DNA from: Nephromyces sp. MM_2019
Lineage: Eukaryota > Apicomplexa > Aconoidasida > Nephromycida
Length of the DNA stretch: 64,000 bases
Assembly (NCBI GenBank): GCA_015657535.1
Contig: JADHZB010001958.1
Coordinates: 28,501 to 92,500, forward strand
Direction: 5' to 3'
Part shown: positions 1 through 11,637 of the stretch, piece after piece
Layout of the letters: each line of letters starts with the position of its first letter
Position numbering within the stretch: position 1 is the first letter of the stretch
Position numbers and translations under genes: made by a program
The notes under the pieces: model-generated
The model's input: the letters and a program-made list of their open reading frames with translations, nothing else
Told to the model about the DNA's origin: nothing
Database searches by the model: none

Positions 1-3000
1 AAATAATTGACTTGTCTTCATATATTCATTAAGATTATTTTGAAGCCTTTCCACATGCTCAGACAATTCGTGTTTTTCAACCTTATAACAAAATAGTAGA
101 GAAACTTTTCATTATTTTATACTTCGTTTTATTCTAATATTAATCTAACCATTGCTTGTTTAATACCCAAATCTATCTTTTTACAAGTTTGAGCGAAGTG
201 TTTTTTTATTTGATTGAGTGATTTACGCAGTTCTTGTTGTTCATAAAGAATTGCTAAAACATGTACCTCCCAAGGACTTAAGAATTCTAGAACAGATTCA
301 ATATTCTCATCTTTAAGTTCTTCAATTTTCTGTGTGATTAATTTCCATTTAGTATAATTAATTTGATAGAATGTATACTACCCAAAAAAGACTAAAACTT
401 AAACCTTAAATTTTGTCTCATCCTCTTTATTTAGCTTAGGGGCTAACAATCTTAAAGTTTCATCTGCCTCGATAATACTTTCCAATGACTTTGGAAAGCT
501 TAATGGGGCAGAAATTTCCTTCAGTTTAAGCTTTGTAGCAGGTGCCAGGTTTTCATTTACTCCATTGTTGGAAAGTTTAGCTTCTTCCTTAGCATTGAAA
601 TGACGTAGCAAAGCATACCTATTTTCAAGAGGAATCTTTTCGTTCAGAAATCAAATCGAAGATATGACGACCTTATTCCTAAATGTAACTTACGTTATAC
701 AATAATTCAAGACAGATGATGCGAAAGGTTTTATATCTGTTGGATCATCAAATATTGACTCAGTAAAACCCTCCTCAGTGGAATAAAATTTTTCATTGAT
801 CTTCAAATTTTTGATATCGTATTTTGTAGAAGGTTGTGCAGCAGTGGGAAGGATTGACAAACCAAGCTTTTGAACCATATTCTTTAGGTATTTTGCCTTA
901 AATACATTAAAAACTTTTATTTCAATCGATTACTTTTGAATATAAATGAAGTAATGATACCTGATTAATTAAATTTATATTCTCTTTGATTACGGATTTT
1001 CGGCTATCCTTCTCTTCAGCTAGTTTTCTGAATTTTTTTTTTTTTAACGCATAGACACATAAAGCTAATGCATATGCATATATATGTATTATATTTTAAA
1101 TTTACTTTTTCAATTTCCCAATTAATGTCATTGCAATATCTTGATACTTTATGAGTTTATGGCCTTCCGGTCCTTGAAATAATGAAATACTCTCACCAGT
1201 TTGTCCACCTTCCTCACCCTCAGGAGCGAAAAGTTTAGCAGCACCCGAGGACATTCGTTCTAACACATTACTACCACTGCCTTGCCTAGCAATTTGTAGT
1301 TTCTCTAACATCTCCAAATCACCAGCTATACTTTCCAAGCTTATTTGCTTAGAATAGCCCTCGACGCTCTCCAGTTTACGCAAAGATTCTAATTTTAAAA
1401 GCTCCTCCTTTAAAATCAACAATCAATAAGACTTTCTTTCATAAATTCAATCGAGTTGTTTAAAATTATATACTCTACAAACCTGGTTGCTAATATCTAA
1501 ATCATTGAGCTTATTTATAATATTCATTGCTTTGAACCCCTTATCGGATACATCCTTCTCAGGGACTTCTCTTTCATCTTCGATGAGATCCAGTGGGCTT
1601 TCAAAGTGTATAGCTGAAATTGTTGACATCCTTCCAAAACTATAAAAATTAGGATATAAAATATTTTTGATCTAAAATGCTAAAATAAAGAATAATAACC
1701 TTTTAGTGGCAGCCCGATTTCTCAAGAAAGAGGAGACTGTTTGCTTGCCTCCTCCAGAAAATTCGACAGGTGCTAAATTTGTAGATTTCAAGATCAGTTT
1801 TTGATATTTGTTCATCTTCTTTTTGAGCTCTTCCTGCAAGTATTGTATTATGCACTGAGTTATTATTTATATTTGTAATAGCACACAACAAACCTTCATA
1901 TCTTCTACTTTTTTTAACTCTTCTTCTGATATTGCTTTACTCTTTTTCGTTGACTTGGTAATAACCTCTTCAAGGCCTACAGCACCACCTTGCCCTTCCG
2001 CCATTGCCTTTAGCTGATTTTGTAGCCTGACACAAATATTTTTACACTTTAGATGTAACATAAACAAGCATCTTTACTAGTACTTACTTGGATATTAATT
2101 CTTTTTGCTGTACGATAAGTGATTGCTCAGGTGATAAGAAGTTAACATGAATTGTTTTCTTAATAGTTTTACACTTAGATGCAAATCTTAACGTCGAAAA
2201 TGAAGTATCCAAGTACATATGTGACGGATGTACAGCTACAATTACAGACGCCCGACAATTTCCCCCAAGGCTTTTCTATAAAATAAACATGATATTATTA
2301 AAATTTCAAAACTTAATCATAAGCACTCACACTTAATATCCTTGTTAATTTTGAATCACGCCATGGAATAAAAACTGCATCGTCTTGCTTTTTTTTTTCT
2401 TCAGCATTCATTTGAGCTTTTTTGGATAGCTTTGAAATAACTTCACTACAAATTAATTTTTATAATGGAAATAACATTTAATTTTATATAACATCGAATT
2501 GATCAAATTCCACCTTAATAGGAAAAGACTTTTATTAATAGCTTTTCCCTCTTCCATTACAGATTTCGAATTCTCAACACCCTCAGTTGCTTTGCCAACT
2601 CTTTCGTTACCTGCCAAATCAACAAGTTTGAGTTCTCCTTTGCGCTGTATTGATGTCCCATCAGCCAACACTCGATTTGACTCTAAAATGACTGTGAAAA
2701 CTGTATGAGACCTTTAAAAAAACAGAAAATTCAACAATTTAAAATTAAATAAAAATATTAGATTAGGAGGAAAAATAACCTTGAACTTGTCTCATTAAAG
2801 TTTGTTCTTGCGAAGTGCCTTTTTTGTTCAGCTCTGTTTATTTATTAAAATATTTCGAGTTTGTTTCTAATAAATTGTACTCATGGACTCCTTACTTTTG
2901 AAGAATTTCCATGACTTGATCCATGGATGATACAATTTCCTCTTGCAGGCCTACTACAATAAATCCTTTTTTGGGATCTTCCTTGACCTCAAGATTCTCG

Positions 3001-3959
3001 GCCGGTGAAGTTGGACCTTTAGGGCCATCTTGAAGTAAATCATTTACGCGTTCCATATAAATCTCGATATATGATATTTTCATCAGATATTCCTATATCA
3101 ATGATTAACAATCATGATTACAAATTGATTAAAAACTGAGGCTTAGAATTTAACCGTATTTCCTTCAGAATTTTCAGATTCTTGAACACTTCCAATATCA
3201 CTTTTGTTTTCATTATACTCCTCATCTAGTATGGAGGGATCAGCAATTACATCAAAAAATTCAGCGAGTGCTCTTGGGAGAATGCCTGGATCCGCAGAGA
3301 TACCCATAATACTGTGAGTTTTTCCTGACCCTGTTTGACCATACGCCAAACAACAGCCATTAATTCCTTTGAATGTATCTAAAACTATATCTCGTGCAAC
3401 ATAATCGTAAACTTCGTCATTTGTACCTGAAATCATGAATATTAATTCTCCAACATTAGAACTTTTTTAATATAATAAAATTCAATACATACTGCTTGGC
3501 TTTACTTACAATTTTGATCAAAACAACGATCATATGCAAAATAACGCTGAATTACTGATTTTTGACCCTCACTGCGATCAGTATTAACTCGTTTTGACTT
3601 ATCATCTTTTTTTGCTCTTAGAACTTCTGCTTGCGTTGGGGGATCCATTACTAGCTGCATGTGCTGTTCAGCAATCTTCCAGGCTTTAAGGTGCCCAGTG
3701 TTGACCTAACAATTACATTGAAATTATCGGGATTATATTTAATTAAATTTTTAATATTAAAATTGATAGTATTTCATTTGAATCGATAAAATCCTATATT
3801 CTAAAATTTTAAACAACATTTAATTTCTTATTGAAACTAGTTTACCTCTTTAGGAAACAAGGGTCTCAGGCGTGTACACACTCTAATCGTTTCTTCTTTC
3901 TGACTTGTATCAGTAGTAATGTCAGGCAGTGAAGCACTACTACCCGATCTTTGCACCAT
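1..3959 (-). CDS. Kinesin-like protein, N-terminal motor (3' part missing)
   Basis: Microtubule motor ATPase. Start ATG is at 3957-3959. Seventeen exons can be chained in phase (3846-3959, 3510-3705, 3155-3426, 2896-3092, 2780-2833, 2514-2711, 2331-2445, 2088-2275, 1894-2026, 1700-1833, 1483-1639, 1106-1407, 961-1027, 694-896, 405-618, 150-329, 1-81), giving 935 visible residues with no stop, so the gene runs off the left edge. The motor shows the P-loop AYGQTGSGKTH, switch I NETSSRSH, switch II VDLAGNE and the neck-side SLGGN motif. After the motor the protein is charged and helix-prone, as expected of a coiled-coil stalk. The last two introns are the least certain. The kinesin subfamily is not assigned. 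It is divergently arranged with the gene starting at 4825. Confidence 0.93.
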
Positions 3960-4824
3960 TTTGAATTCTATTCAAGTATAATTATAATCTTGCTTTACTG
4001 AAATTTTCATGAGATTTTTTGGCGGCACTGTTAGTTATTTAGAAATTTTCATTTTCCTAGATTTCATTGAATAAATTATTAAATTAATGAATAAGTTGTT
4101 TTATATCCCCAGAATTATCTAAACAGTGGAATTTATTTTAATTATAATATATCGAAATTATTCTAATTAATGCCCTATGTAAGCAATGATTAATTTTCTG
4201 ATTTGAAAAATTGTAAAATAGACTTAAAACACAACTGATATCTATAAAGAATCTTTCAATAATCAGTTTTATAAATATATGGAAATTGTTCTCACTTTTT
4301 ACTAACAAGCACTTGATTAAATTACGAAATTTACAAAATGTATATTTTTGCTCGGAATAGAGACTAAAGGTACTCTTAAGACTTTTTCTAGGCCTTTTAA
4401 ATTAGAGCGTTTTATAAATACAAATGGAATTTTGATAAATACAATAAGAAATCAACTCACAATTTAAGCGTAAATACTAGCTTGTTAATTAATTTTATTC
4501 TATCTTGTTAGAGCTAGAAAATTGACAAGCTAACCATTCTAACCTCAAAATAGGTAGAAAACAAGTTAAAAATATATTGGCCTTAGTGTATTTTTAAGAG
4601 CTAGAATTTTAATACCGTAGTAGCCTAGAGAAAATTTTTTCCGAAGTTCAATTAATCAGTTGTTTAGTTAATGAGTAGATTTTATTTTATTTTTTAATTA
4701 TTCCATTTGCTTTTAAAGCAATGAATAGCTTTTCACTCAAATATAGGACTAGATAAATCTAGTTGATTGATTAGAGAAGTTCACAAAAAGGTATCATATT
4801 TCAGATGAGAATTTGATAGGAATT
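3960..4824. other. Intergenic region between divergent genes
   Basis: AT-rich DNA between the kinesin start and the start of the next plus-strand gene. It must hold both promoters, but I recognise no defined promoter motif, RNA gene or repeat. Confidence 0.6.
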
Positions 4825-5847
4825 ATGGATCAAAAAGGTACGGACTTGAAATTTTCGAAGGACTTGATACGAAGGCTACGGGTAAGGCTAAAATCAGTAT
4901 CAGCTATACAAAATGCTGGACTTGACTATTCACAGTGAGCTATGCTAAATCAGATTTATGAAAAGTTTTATAAATCTTTATAAAATATTTTAACTTTATC
5001 ATAACCAGGCCACTACTAGCTGACTGGGGCTATGATTATCAACTTAAAGAAGAGCAAAGTGATTCACTAGAATTTATGGACTTGGTAAAGAGTGAATACG
5101 AACCTAAAATTGTAAATTCTAGGAGACGAAAAAAGGATGTTCTTAGAGAAATTCCTATTTTTTATTTAAATAACCTGGTAAAAACACTTATTGCTGTGCT
5201 TTCAAACAAACTTTTAAAATTTTTATAATATCACAGGGTGTTACAGTGAAGTGTGGTCAGGAATATGCTAAAATCGTAAGTTCTCTTAGGACCCCTAGAT
5301 ACTAGCTTTTTTAAACCTAATTTATTTTTTAAGAAATTTGCAGCATTGAAGCTTGACACCAAGCTCCTGGACCTTAGATCTGACATGGATCACTTCAGAT
5401 TTGTTAGTACTTGACTATCACACCTATTCTCTGTTAGTAATGTGGCTTTAATTGTCTTTACAGCTTTATAATGAAAGAAAAACTTCAGAAAAAATATGTG
5501 GCACTATACAACTATTTCAAAGGCCCTTGAATGAATCAGAACTTTCAAAGTTTGCTCTTGATTATCCATCCTTGACTTTTGAGTCAGTGATTCTAAATTA
5601 ATATTCTAATGTGTCTTTTTGATAAAAATAAATTATTCTTAGGAATTTGCCAAAAATTACCCTAAGGAACCAAAAACTTGAAAAGTTGCTCCAACATCTA
5701 CCAGAACTTTGGAAGGTAAGAAAATTTTAGCTCTTGATTGAAGATTTGTTTTAATTAACACAGCAATTTTGCCTTTAGACTTATAATGATTCAGTAAAAG
5801 CGGAGTTACAAAAGCATCAAATGCTAAGAAGACTCCAATCTAAATGA
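4825..5847 (+). CDS. Unknown 215-aa basic, helix-prone protein, seven exons
   Basis: Seven exons join in phase: 4825-4934, 5009-5177, 5237-5275, 5334-5402, 5464-5582, 5643-5715, 5779-5847. They total 648 nt and end in TGA. Donors are GTGAGC, GTAAAA, GTAAGT, GTTAGT, GTCAGT and GTAAGA. The protein has Lys/Arg-rich stretches (for example NSRRRKKDVLRE) and a leucine-rich, charged C-terminus ending LRRLQSK. There is no signal peptide or membrane span. I do not recognise the family. The consistent phase over six introns is the main evidence that it is real. It is transcribed away from the kinesin and converges on the sorting-receptor gene. Confidence 0.7.
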
Positions 5848-6321
5848 ATGATACAACAAGCTCACATTACTGAATATTATTGCTCTTTTTTGGGCTATGA
5901 AAAAGATTGAGTTAAAAATATTAAATTTGAAAACTACAGAAGCTTTTTATTTATCTTTTAAATAAATTTTTAAGTAAAATTAAAATTTATTTTAATTGCA
6001 AAAAAAAGGTTTATTAGCCATAAAATTGTTTTGAATTATTCCAATCAACCCTGATAGTCTACATGTGAAGATTTTCAGAAATAGCATTAGGATAAAAAAA
6101 CTAAATAAATAGAATGTTTAATTAAAAAAAAGTTTCAAAAACTGTACAAGTAGCAAAATAAATACCCCTTCTAGTTGTGATGTGATCATATTTATATATA
6201 CAAAATGGGACCAACTTTGCTAAATCATGTGGTTTAATCTAAAATCATAGATAGCTACAGTTGATCCCAAAATCTATTGACTAAAGAGATCAATTACCTT
6301 AGGTATTTAAAAACCCTTAAA
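5848..6321. other. Intergenic region between convergent 3' ends
   Basis: About 470 nt of AT-rich sequence between two convergent genes. It should hold both polyadenylation regions. Nothing else is recognised. Confidence 0.6.
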
Positions 6322-8174
6322 CTAAAACAAGTATTGTCTTGGCTGTCCAATCTCACGCTTGTCAAATGCTAAAGGTTCACCTTTGTGCCTTTGAACTTCC
6401 TTATGAACTTCATTCATTACTACATAACGCATATTGCTCCTGATTCTTGGATAAAGGAATTTCCTAAACAAGTTAAAAAAAAATTTTGAATCGTTCTGTT
6501 TGCTTTGGCATTTTCTTACCAAAATAATATTCCAATCGAGATTATTGTAATAGCAGATGCAATTAAGCTCAGTGCGATTATAGAACCTGCACCAATGCCA
6601 GAGTTGAAATTGTCATTATATTGATTTTCTATACGATAAAATATGTCTGTGCATTCAGTTGGAGGTTCATTGAAGCCCGTGCACACAGCCTTCGCAACAG
6701 TGTCTGCCTCTAAATCACCACTGTAGTGCCATCCATTTATTATGACTGCCATCGGGCTCCAAGCTGTTGTTAGTAATTCATGTCGTAGTATTTCTTCTCC
6801 GCTCTCCTGAATTATAATAAGTTCTTTTTAATAGAATGTTTAGTTTATTTATCATAGTTTACCTTACAACAAGTTTTAATGCTTTCAAGATCTACTCCAA
6901 GCTCTTTCATTAATTCGTAAGAACATGTTTCTCCAAATTTGGATTCACCATGGGAATTTTTGACCATGCATTTTTTTCTTATCTTAGACATATACTTCCA
7001 CCAAGCTTCCGAATAATATTGAGGATAATCGTATGACTGAGTTCCTTCATAGAGGCACACTTCTCTATAGTTATAGAATGTCAAATCACACATTTCAATT
7101 GAATCAAGAGTTTACCATCAACTTTGAACTATACCTTATAATTTCCTCCAAAATTTTCCTTCCTGTGACATTTGAATCCCATTCTGCATTTACCGAGCAA
7201 TATCTCCCTTTTTCATCCCAACATTTGTCCATATAATTTTGTTTTAATGAAATAACCCAATAATGAGGATAGAAGTCAAGCTGAAAAAAGTAAAATTTAT
7301 TGATACATCTTATGAAAGGTTTCTAGTTATATGTTCAAACTTTTTGTTTCAATGAAAGTGAATCGATAGAGAATTCTTCAATGAATTTAATCGAGTCTGA
7401 AACTGCCGGAGACATCCAAAGATCCATTTCGGTCCATTCAGACTTTGGCATACTCCAGCTAAGCTCGACAATTATATCTTCCTTATCTTCAACGGATTTA
7501 ATCATTTTAGACCCTTCGACTTCACCAATCAAAAGAGCTGGAATGTCGACATCAACATTATTGTTTCCTAAAATGAAAAATATTTAAAATTTCATAAAAA
7601 CATTGATTTTTAGTTACAAATTCCAATCATACCTTTAGACATGATTACTTTCCTGATATCTTTGTAAGTTGTTCCACTAGTTGAGTCAATTATAATTATA
7701 GCATGAGCATTGTTTTGTTCAGCTATATAAGTCTTTTCAATAAAATCACAATCACCTCTATGTAACATTACTATTACTGGCATCTCTTCTTCAGTGATGT
7801 TGTAAGAATCTTTATCACATCCCGTTGTATCATAATACTTGACAATTCCAACAAGTCTCGATCCATAATACTATATATAATTGAAGTAATAAAAAGAAAT
7901 TTTACTAATCCAAAACAAATCTAATTGAAACATTCATTATTGTGTTTCATTAATCACATTTAGAATTTATACAACTTGAGCTACATTCAAAAAAGTTACT
8001 TACGGGTGTCCCAAAGGTTGCCGTTGAACCTGAAATTTTTGTAGAATTTAAGTTGGTGATAAGGCTTTGAGGTTCCATAACAGTTATTTGTGCATTAATT
8101 GGATAATATAGAGTAAGTAGTAGTACCAGTATTGCCCCCGCCAAATAATTCTTCCTTAGTAAAGAATTTTCCAT
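6322..8174 (-). CDS. Vacuolar sorting receptor-like type I membrane protein with PA domain
   Basis: Seven exons (8004-8174, 7633-7870, 7341-7567, 7135-7280, 6863-7064, 6520-6806, 6322-6463) give 470 aa. The order is signal peptide (hydrophobic residues about 11-28), protease-associated domain (RGDCDF motif, then an AHAIIII strand) and a Cys-rich luminal region. This holds an INGWHYSGDL...ALCxGF-like block matching the conserved luminal block of plant vacuolar sorting receptors (here AKAVCTGFNEPPTEC). One membrane span follows near residues 398-424, then a 46-residue cytosolic tail. The tail carries YVVM, a YxxPhi-type sorting signal like that of plant receptors. In the family such proteins carry cargo from Golgi to vacuole or lysosome-like organelles; the cargo here is unknown. 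Confidence 0.85.
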
Positions 8175-9110
8175 AGTTTTTCCTAATCTATCCCTAAATT
8201 AATATTGATTTGAATTAAGAAAGATAATATAAGCTAATTTATTTATTGGAATTTTTAAATATTCCGAATATGGCTAATTCTTATTATTAAATTGTGGTTT
8301 TTAACAAAAGAAATTTTTGTTTTCAAATCAAAAAAGTCTAAAAGGAGATTGGTAGATTTTTAGTCGAAAGTTATCTAACTCAAAATAAAAAATATCACTG
8401 TTATAACATGTCTTAGGGGGATCATCCTGTAATCAATATCTTTTTCTATAGGCTTCAAATTCGATCTAATAAGGCGAGTTTATTTTATCAAAACACAAAG
8501 CAGTTTGAAATTTCGGACGTGCTGTGAGACAAGAGTCGTTGCTGAAATTTTATGATTATTTTCTGTAATAATTCTTTAGACATATCTTTCAACAACTGTT
8601 TATTTAAAATGATTCACTAATCTTGGTAACGAAAAGTTTTAAAGTTCAGTAGAATGAAACCTCGTTTATATTATCTTTTAAGCAAATATAAAATAAATTT
8701 ATTAAGTTTCGAATTGATTTAATCAGGTGTTTGCTACATTTTCTATATCTCATAATCTTCAATCTAGGTCGAGAATAAAAATTTTTCCAGTCCATTATAT
8801 AGCCAATTATGAACTTATTTTATATTATTGTAAACAGTTCTCATTGATGTGACATTTTTGAATTTAGTTAAAAAATTTTATAAAAGCATAGTTAAAATTT
8901 TCATTACTTGATTTTGAGTACGATTCTACAAATGTTTTTCAGAGCTAAGAAGTCGTTGGTAAAACTTTTAAGCAATAATCATGAAAAAAGTAATATTTCT
9001 TAGATTAAATTATACAAGTAGTTTGTCTTGTAAAAGCAATGTATCAAATGTACGGTGAGTCTTTTTAAAATTTCAATCATACAATTGAGTCACGGTTCAT
9101 TTTGCACCTC
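8175..9110. other. Intergenic, no gene recognised
   Basis: AT-rich DNA between two minus-strand genes. I read both strands for short exons and found none that chain. It holds the 3' flank of the Mpo1-like gene and the promoter of the sorting receptor. Confidence 0.5.
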
Positions 9111-10167
9111 TTAATCCTTACTTGTAATATTTTTAATAGCCTTGTCACATTCCTTTAATGAAGTGAAATAGTAAAAGCAAATATAAGAATTGTATAAATT
9201 CTCCTTTTCTCAAAAATTTTAGTATGAAAAAGATTGCTTACTGATCTTAAATTGGACTTGAAACCCAGAAAAAATAATATTTCCAATGTCACAAAAAGTG
9301 GTGCTGAGTGTACTTGCATTAGATTATCAAGTAATGCAGGGCGCTTTCCTGTTAAGTGTTACAAAAAAACCGAAAATGATGCTATAAAATTGTATTCCTT
9401 TCCACAAAAATGACGTACTTTCAAAAACTCCATGCCCAAGGAACTGAAAACCCCAACTAATTGCTTGAATGAACATAGCAATGAATAAAAAGGCTGAATG
9501 GCTTATAAGTCAAGAAATTTGCGTTATATAAAATAAATAAAAAAGGTTTTAAATAGCAACCAGACCTTGTTTGTTGGTAGAGATAGTTTGAAAGAATCAA
9601 AAGTCCTGTTAATTAAAACGTTATTATAAAATTTAGCAAATTGTAAATCTTTAAGATTAGATAGAGTTGCATAGCAATACCGAGGTAGGCAAATGATTGA
9701 ACAGCAGCAGCCATTATGTCGCTCTTCAAAGAGAGTATAATATGAAATATCCAAACAAAGTATCCTTTTGTAATAAATTCACGTATAAATTGATTTTAGA
9801 TTAATTTTCTTTACTTTCTAACAAACTAACCATAATTAACTCTTAGTTTGCAATCACCAATTTTGTATGTCAAATTTAGGGGGTAGAATTCAAAAATGCA
9901 CATCAAAGAAAACACGATCACTGGTACGAATATTATATGAATCACTTTATTTATAAAATTTTGATGATAAGCTCCATAGCTGCACCGAAGAATATTAAGT
10001 ACAAATTATAAAGTGGTAGACAACGGTATTCAGAATTCAATAAATCAATATCATGGGATTGTAACACTAAATTGAATTTGCGAAGACTATTTATATAATC
10101 TTATAAGTGCTTCGAATCACCTCGAATAATGCTTGATACAAAAACTGCTATCTCCGCATAGCACCAT
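9111..10167 (-). CDS. Mpo1-like / DUF962 (YGL010w) family ER membrane protein
   Basis: Seven tiny exons (10121-10167, 9831-9979, 9681-9764, 9566-9605, 9419-9501, 9242-9348, 9111-9152) join in phase to 183 aa ending in TAA. Family hallmarks are all present in order: YGAYHQN, then IHIIFVP, hydrophobic spans, then FLGHGVFE and RPALLDNL across an exon junction. The spacing matches yeast Mpo1, an Fe(II)-dependent dioxygenase of the ER that shortens 2-hydroxy fatty acids by alpha-oxidation in phytosphingosine breakdown. The histidines in AYHQN, IHIIFVP and GHGVFE are the family's conserved ones. The first exon (start 10165-10167) is the weakest part; the other six are firm. No exon exceeds 150 nt, so the gene is invisible as a long ORF. 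Confidence 0.85.
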
Positions 10168-11637
10168 GTTGTAATTTGGAATCAAATGAAAGTCTTTAAA
10201 AGGAGTGTGTGGGGGTGGGGGAGGGCTAATATAAATAATAACTACTAACTCATTCAGAACTTCGACTTTTTCATTGATATTGAAGCATAATATAATTTAT
10301 GAAAATAATTGTTAATAGTTCAGCTGTGTTATGGCTTTTCTTTTAATAAGATACCTATTTTATATAAAATTAGAAAGATATTGTTATAAAACTAGTAATA
10401 ATTCTTCTATATATTTAAATAAATTGCATAAGCATTGTTATGAACTTGTACGACACAAATTATATAAACTATTTTGAACATATCTACATTTTATTTCGAA
10501 ATAATTTATTTAAGCTAACTCGAGACTTGTTGGAATTGATTTTATTTAAATAGCCCATCCTTCTTGAATATAAAGAACTTAAACCATCTCCTATTGTCAA
10601 CATTAGGTAGTATAAATATAGGAATTTAATTGCTTTAAACACAAGTTTTATTAATGAATACCCTAGCTATGTTTTCATAACTTTTGCTTCAATACATTGT
10701 ATTGGATTACTTTCCATCCCATATCAGTCAATGAGACTCAAAAAAGTAATTTTTTAAAACCTTCAGTTGACTAAACTCTTGTGTCCTATAATCGATGCTC
10801 ACTTATTTTAAGGATTTAAAAACTATTTTGTATCAACAACTTGATTGTCAAATAATTTATTTAATAGAAACAAACAAGTCCATTATGGGCTTGAGGAAAT
10901 TAAAATTATCTTAAACCCCAACTCTTTGAAAAATATATATAAATAAATAAAAGCAGAAACCATATTAATCTATTTAAAGGATTTTTATAGTCATTTACTT
11001 TAATATTCTAACAAAATTTTATTTTAATTTAATGATTTTGTGCTACATAAATTATCTTTAATTTCAATGATATGATATATGATAAAAGCTTGAAAACTCA
11101 CAACTACATTTAATCGCGTTTCTCAAATAAAGATCTCGGATTTAAACATACTTATTTATAATTCTACACTTGTTAAGCAATTGCTATATACTAAATAAAG
11201 CAGGGAACAAATGCTTTGATCAAGAAATAAAACACTTTGACAAGCACAATGGGCGCTGTCAACTCTTTTTGAAGAACTCTGTTAGTTTATAGCTAGCAAG
11301 TCCTAAATTATTATTACTGCTTGATAGTGATTTTTAATCTCCAAAGTAGGATTATACTCCGCAATTTGTTACCCATGAAAAGCAATTTTAATGCACATTT
11401 CTTAAGCCAATTCTTACTTTTAATGTAATTAATAAATCTCTTATTAAACTATTGTTTGAATGAAATGCGATAAAACACTCCACAACTAAAACAGAATACT
11501 CCATCACATATACATCGAAACACTGTATTGTAATTTAAAATTTAATAAAATTGAGTCCCGCAGCTCTTCAAAAACGAAACAAACCTTTAAGAAATTTGAA
11601 ATTTTACACTTACAGTAAATAAGCACAAGTTGTAAAA
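10168..11637. other. Intergenic between divergent genes, with a G-rich tract
   Basis: About 1.5 kb of AT-rich DNA between the Mpo1-like gene and citrate synthase. Its one striking element is a G-rich tract just upstream of the Mpo1-like start (about 10200-10228). I see no coding exons, RNA gene or repeat. Confidence 0.55.
10200..10228 (+). promoter_or_regulatory. G-rich tract upstream of the Mpo1-like gene
   Basis: The plus strand carries several G-runs in about 28 nt (GGAG, GTGTGTGGGGG, TGGGGG, AGGG). This is very unusual in surroundings of about 70 percent A+T. It lies about 35 nt from the proposed start codon at 10167. It could be a promoter element or a G-quadruplex; neither is shown. 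Confidence 0.35.

Noticed and set aside
9524..9754. 76-codon open frame on the minus strand
   Set aside because: It is the wrong frame over the Mpo1-like exons 9681-9764 and 9566-9605. The correct frame gives the family motifs.
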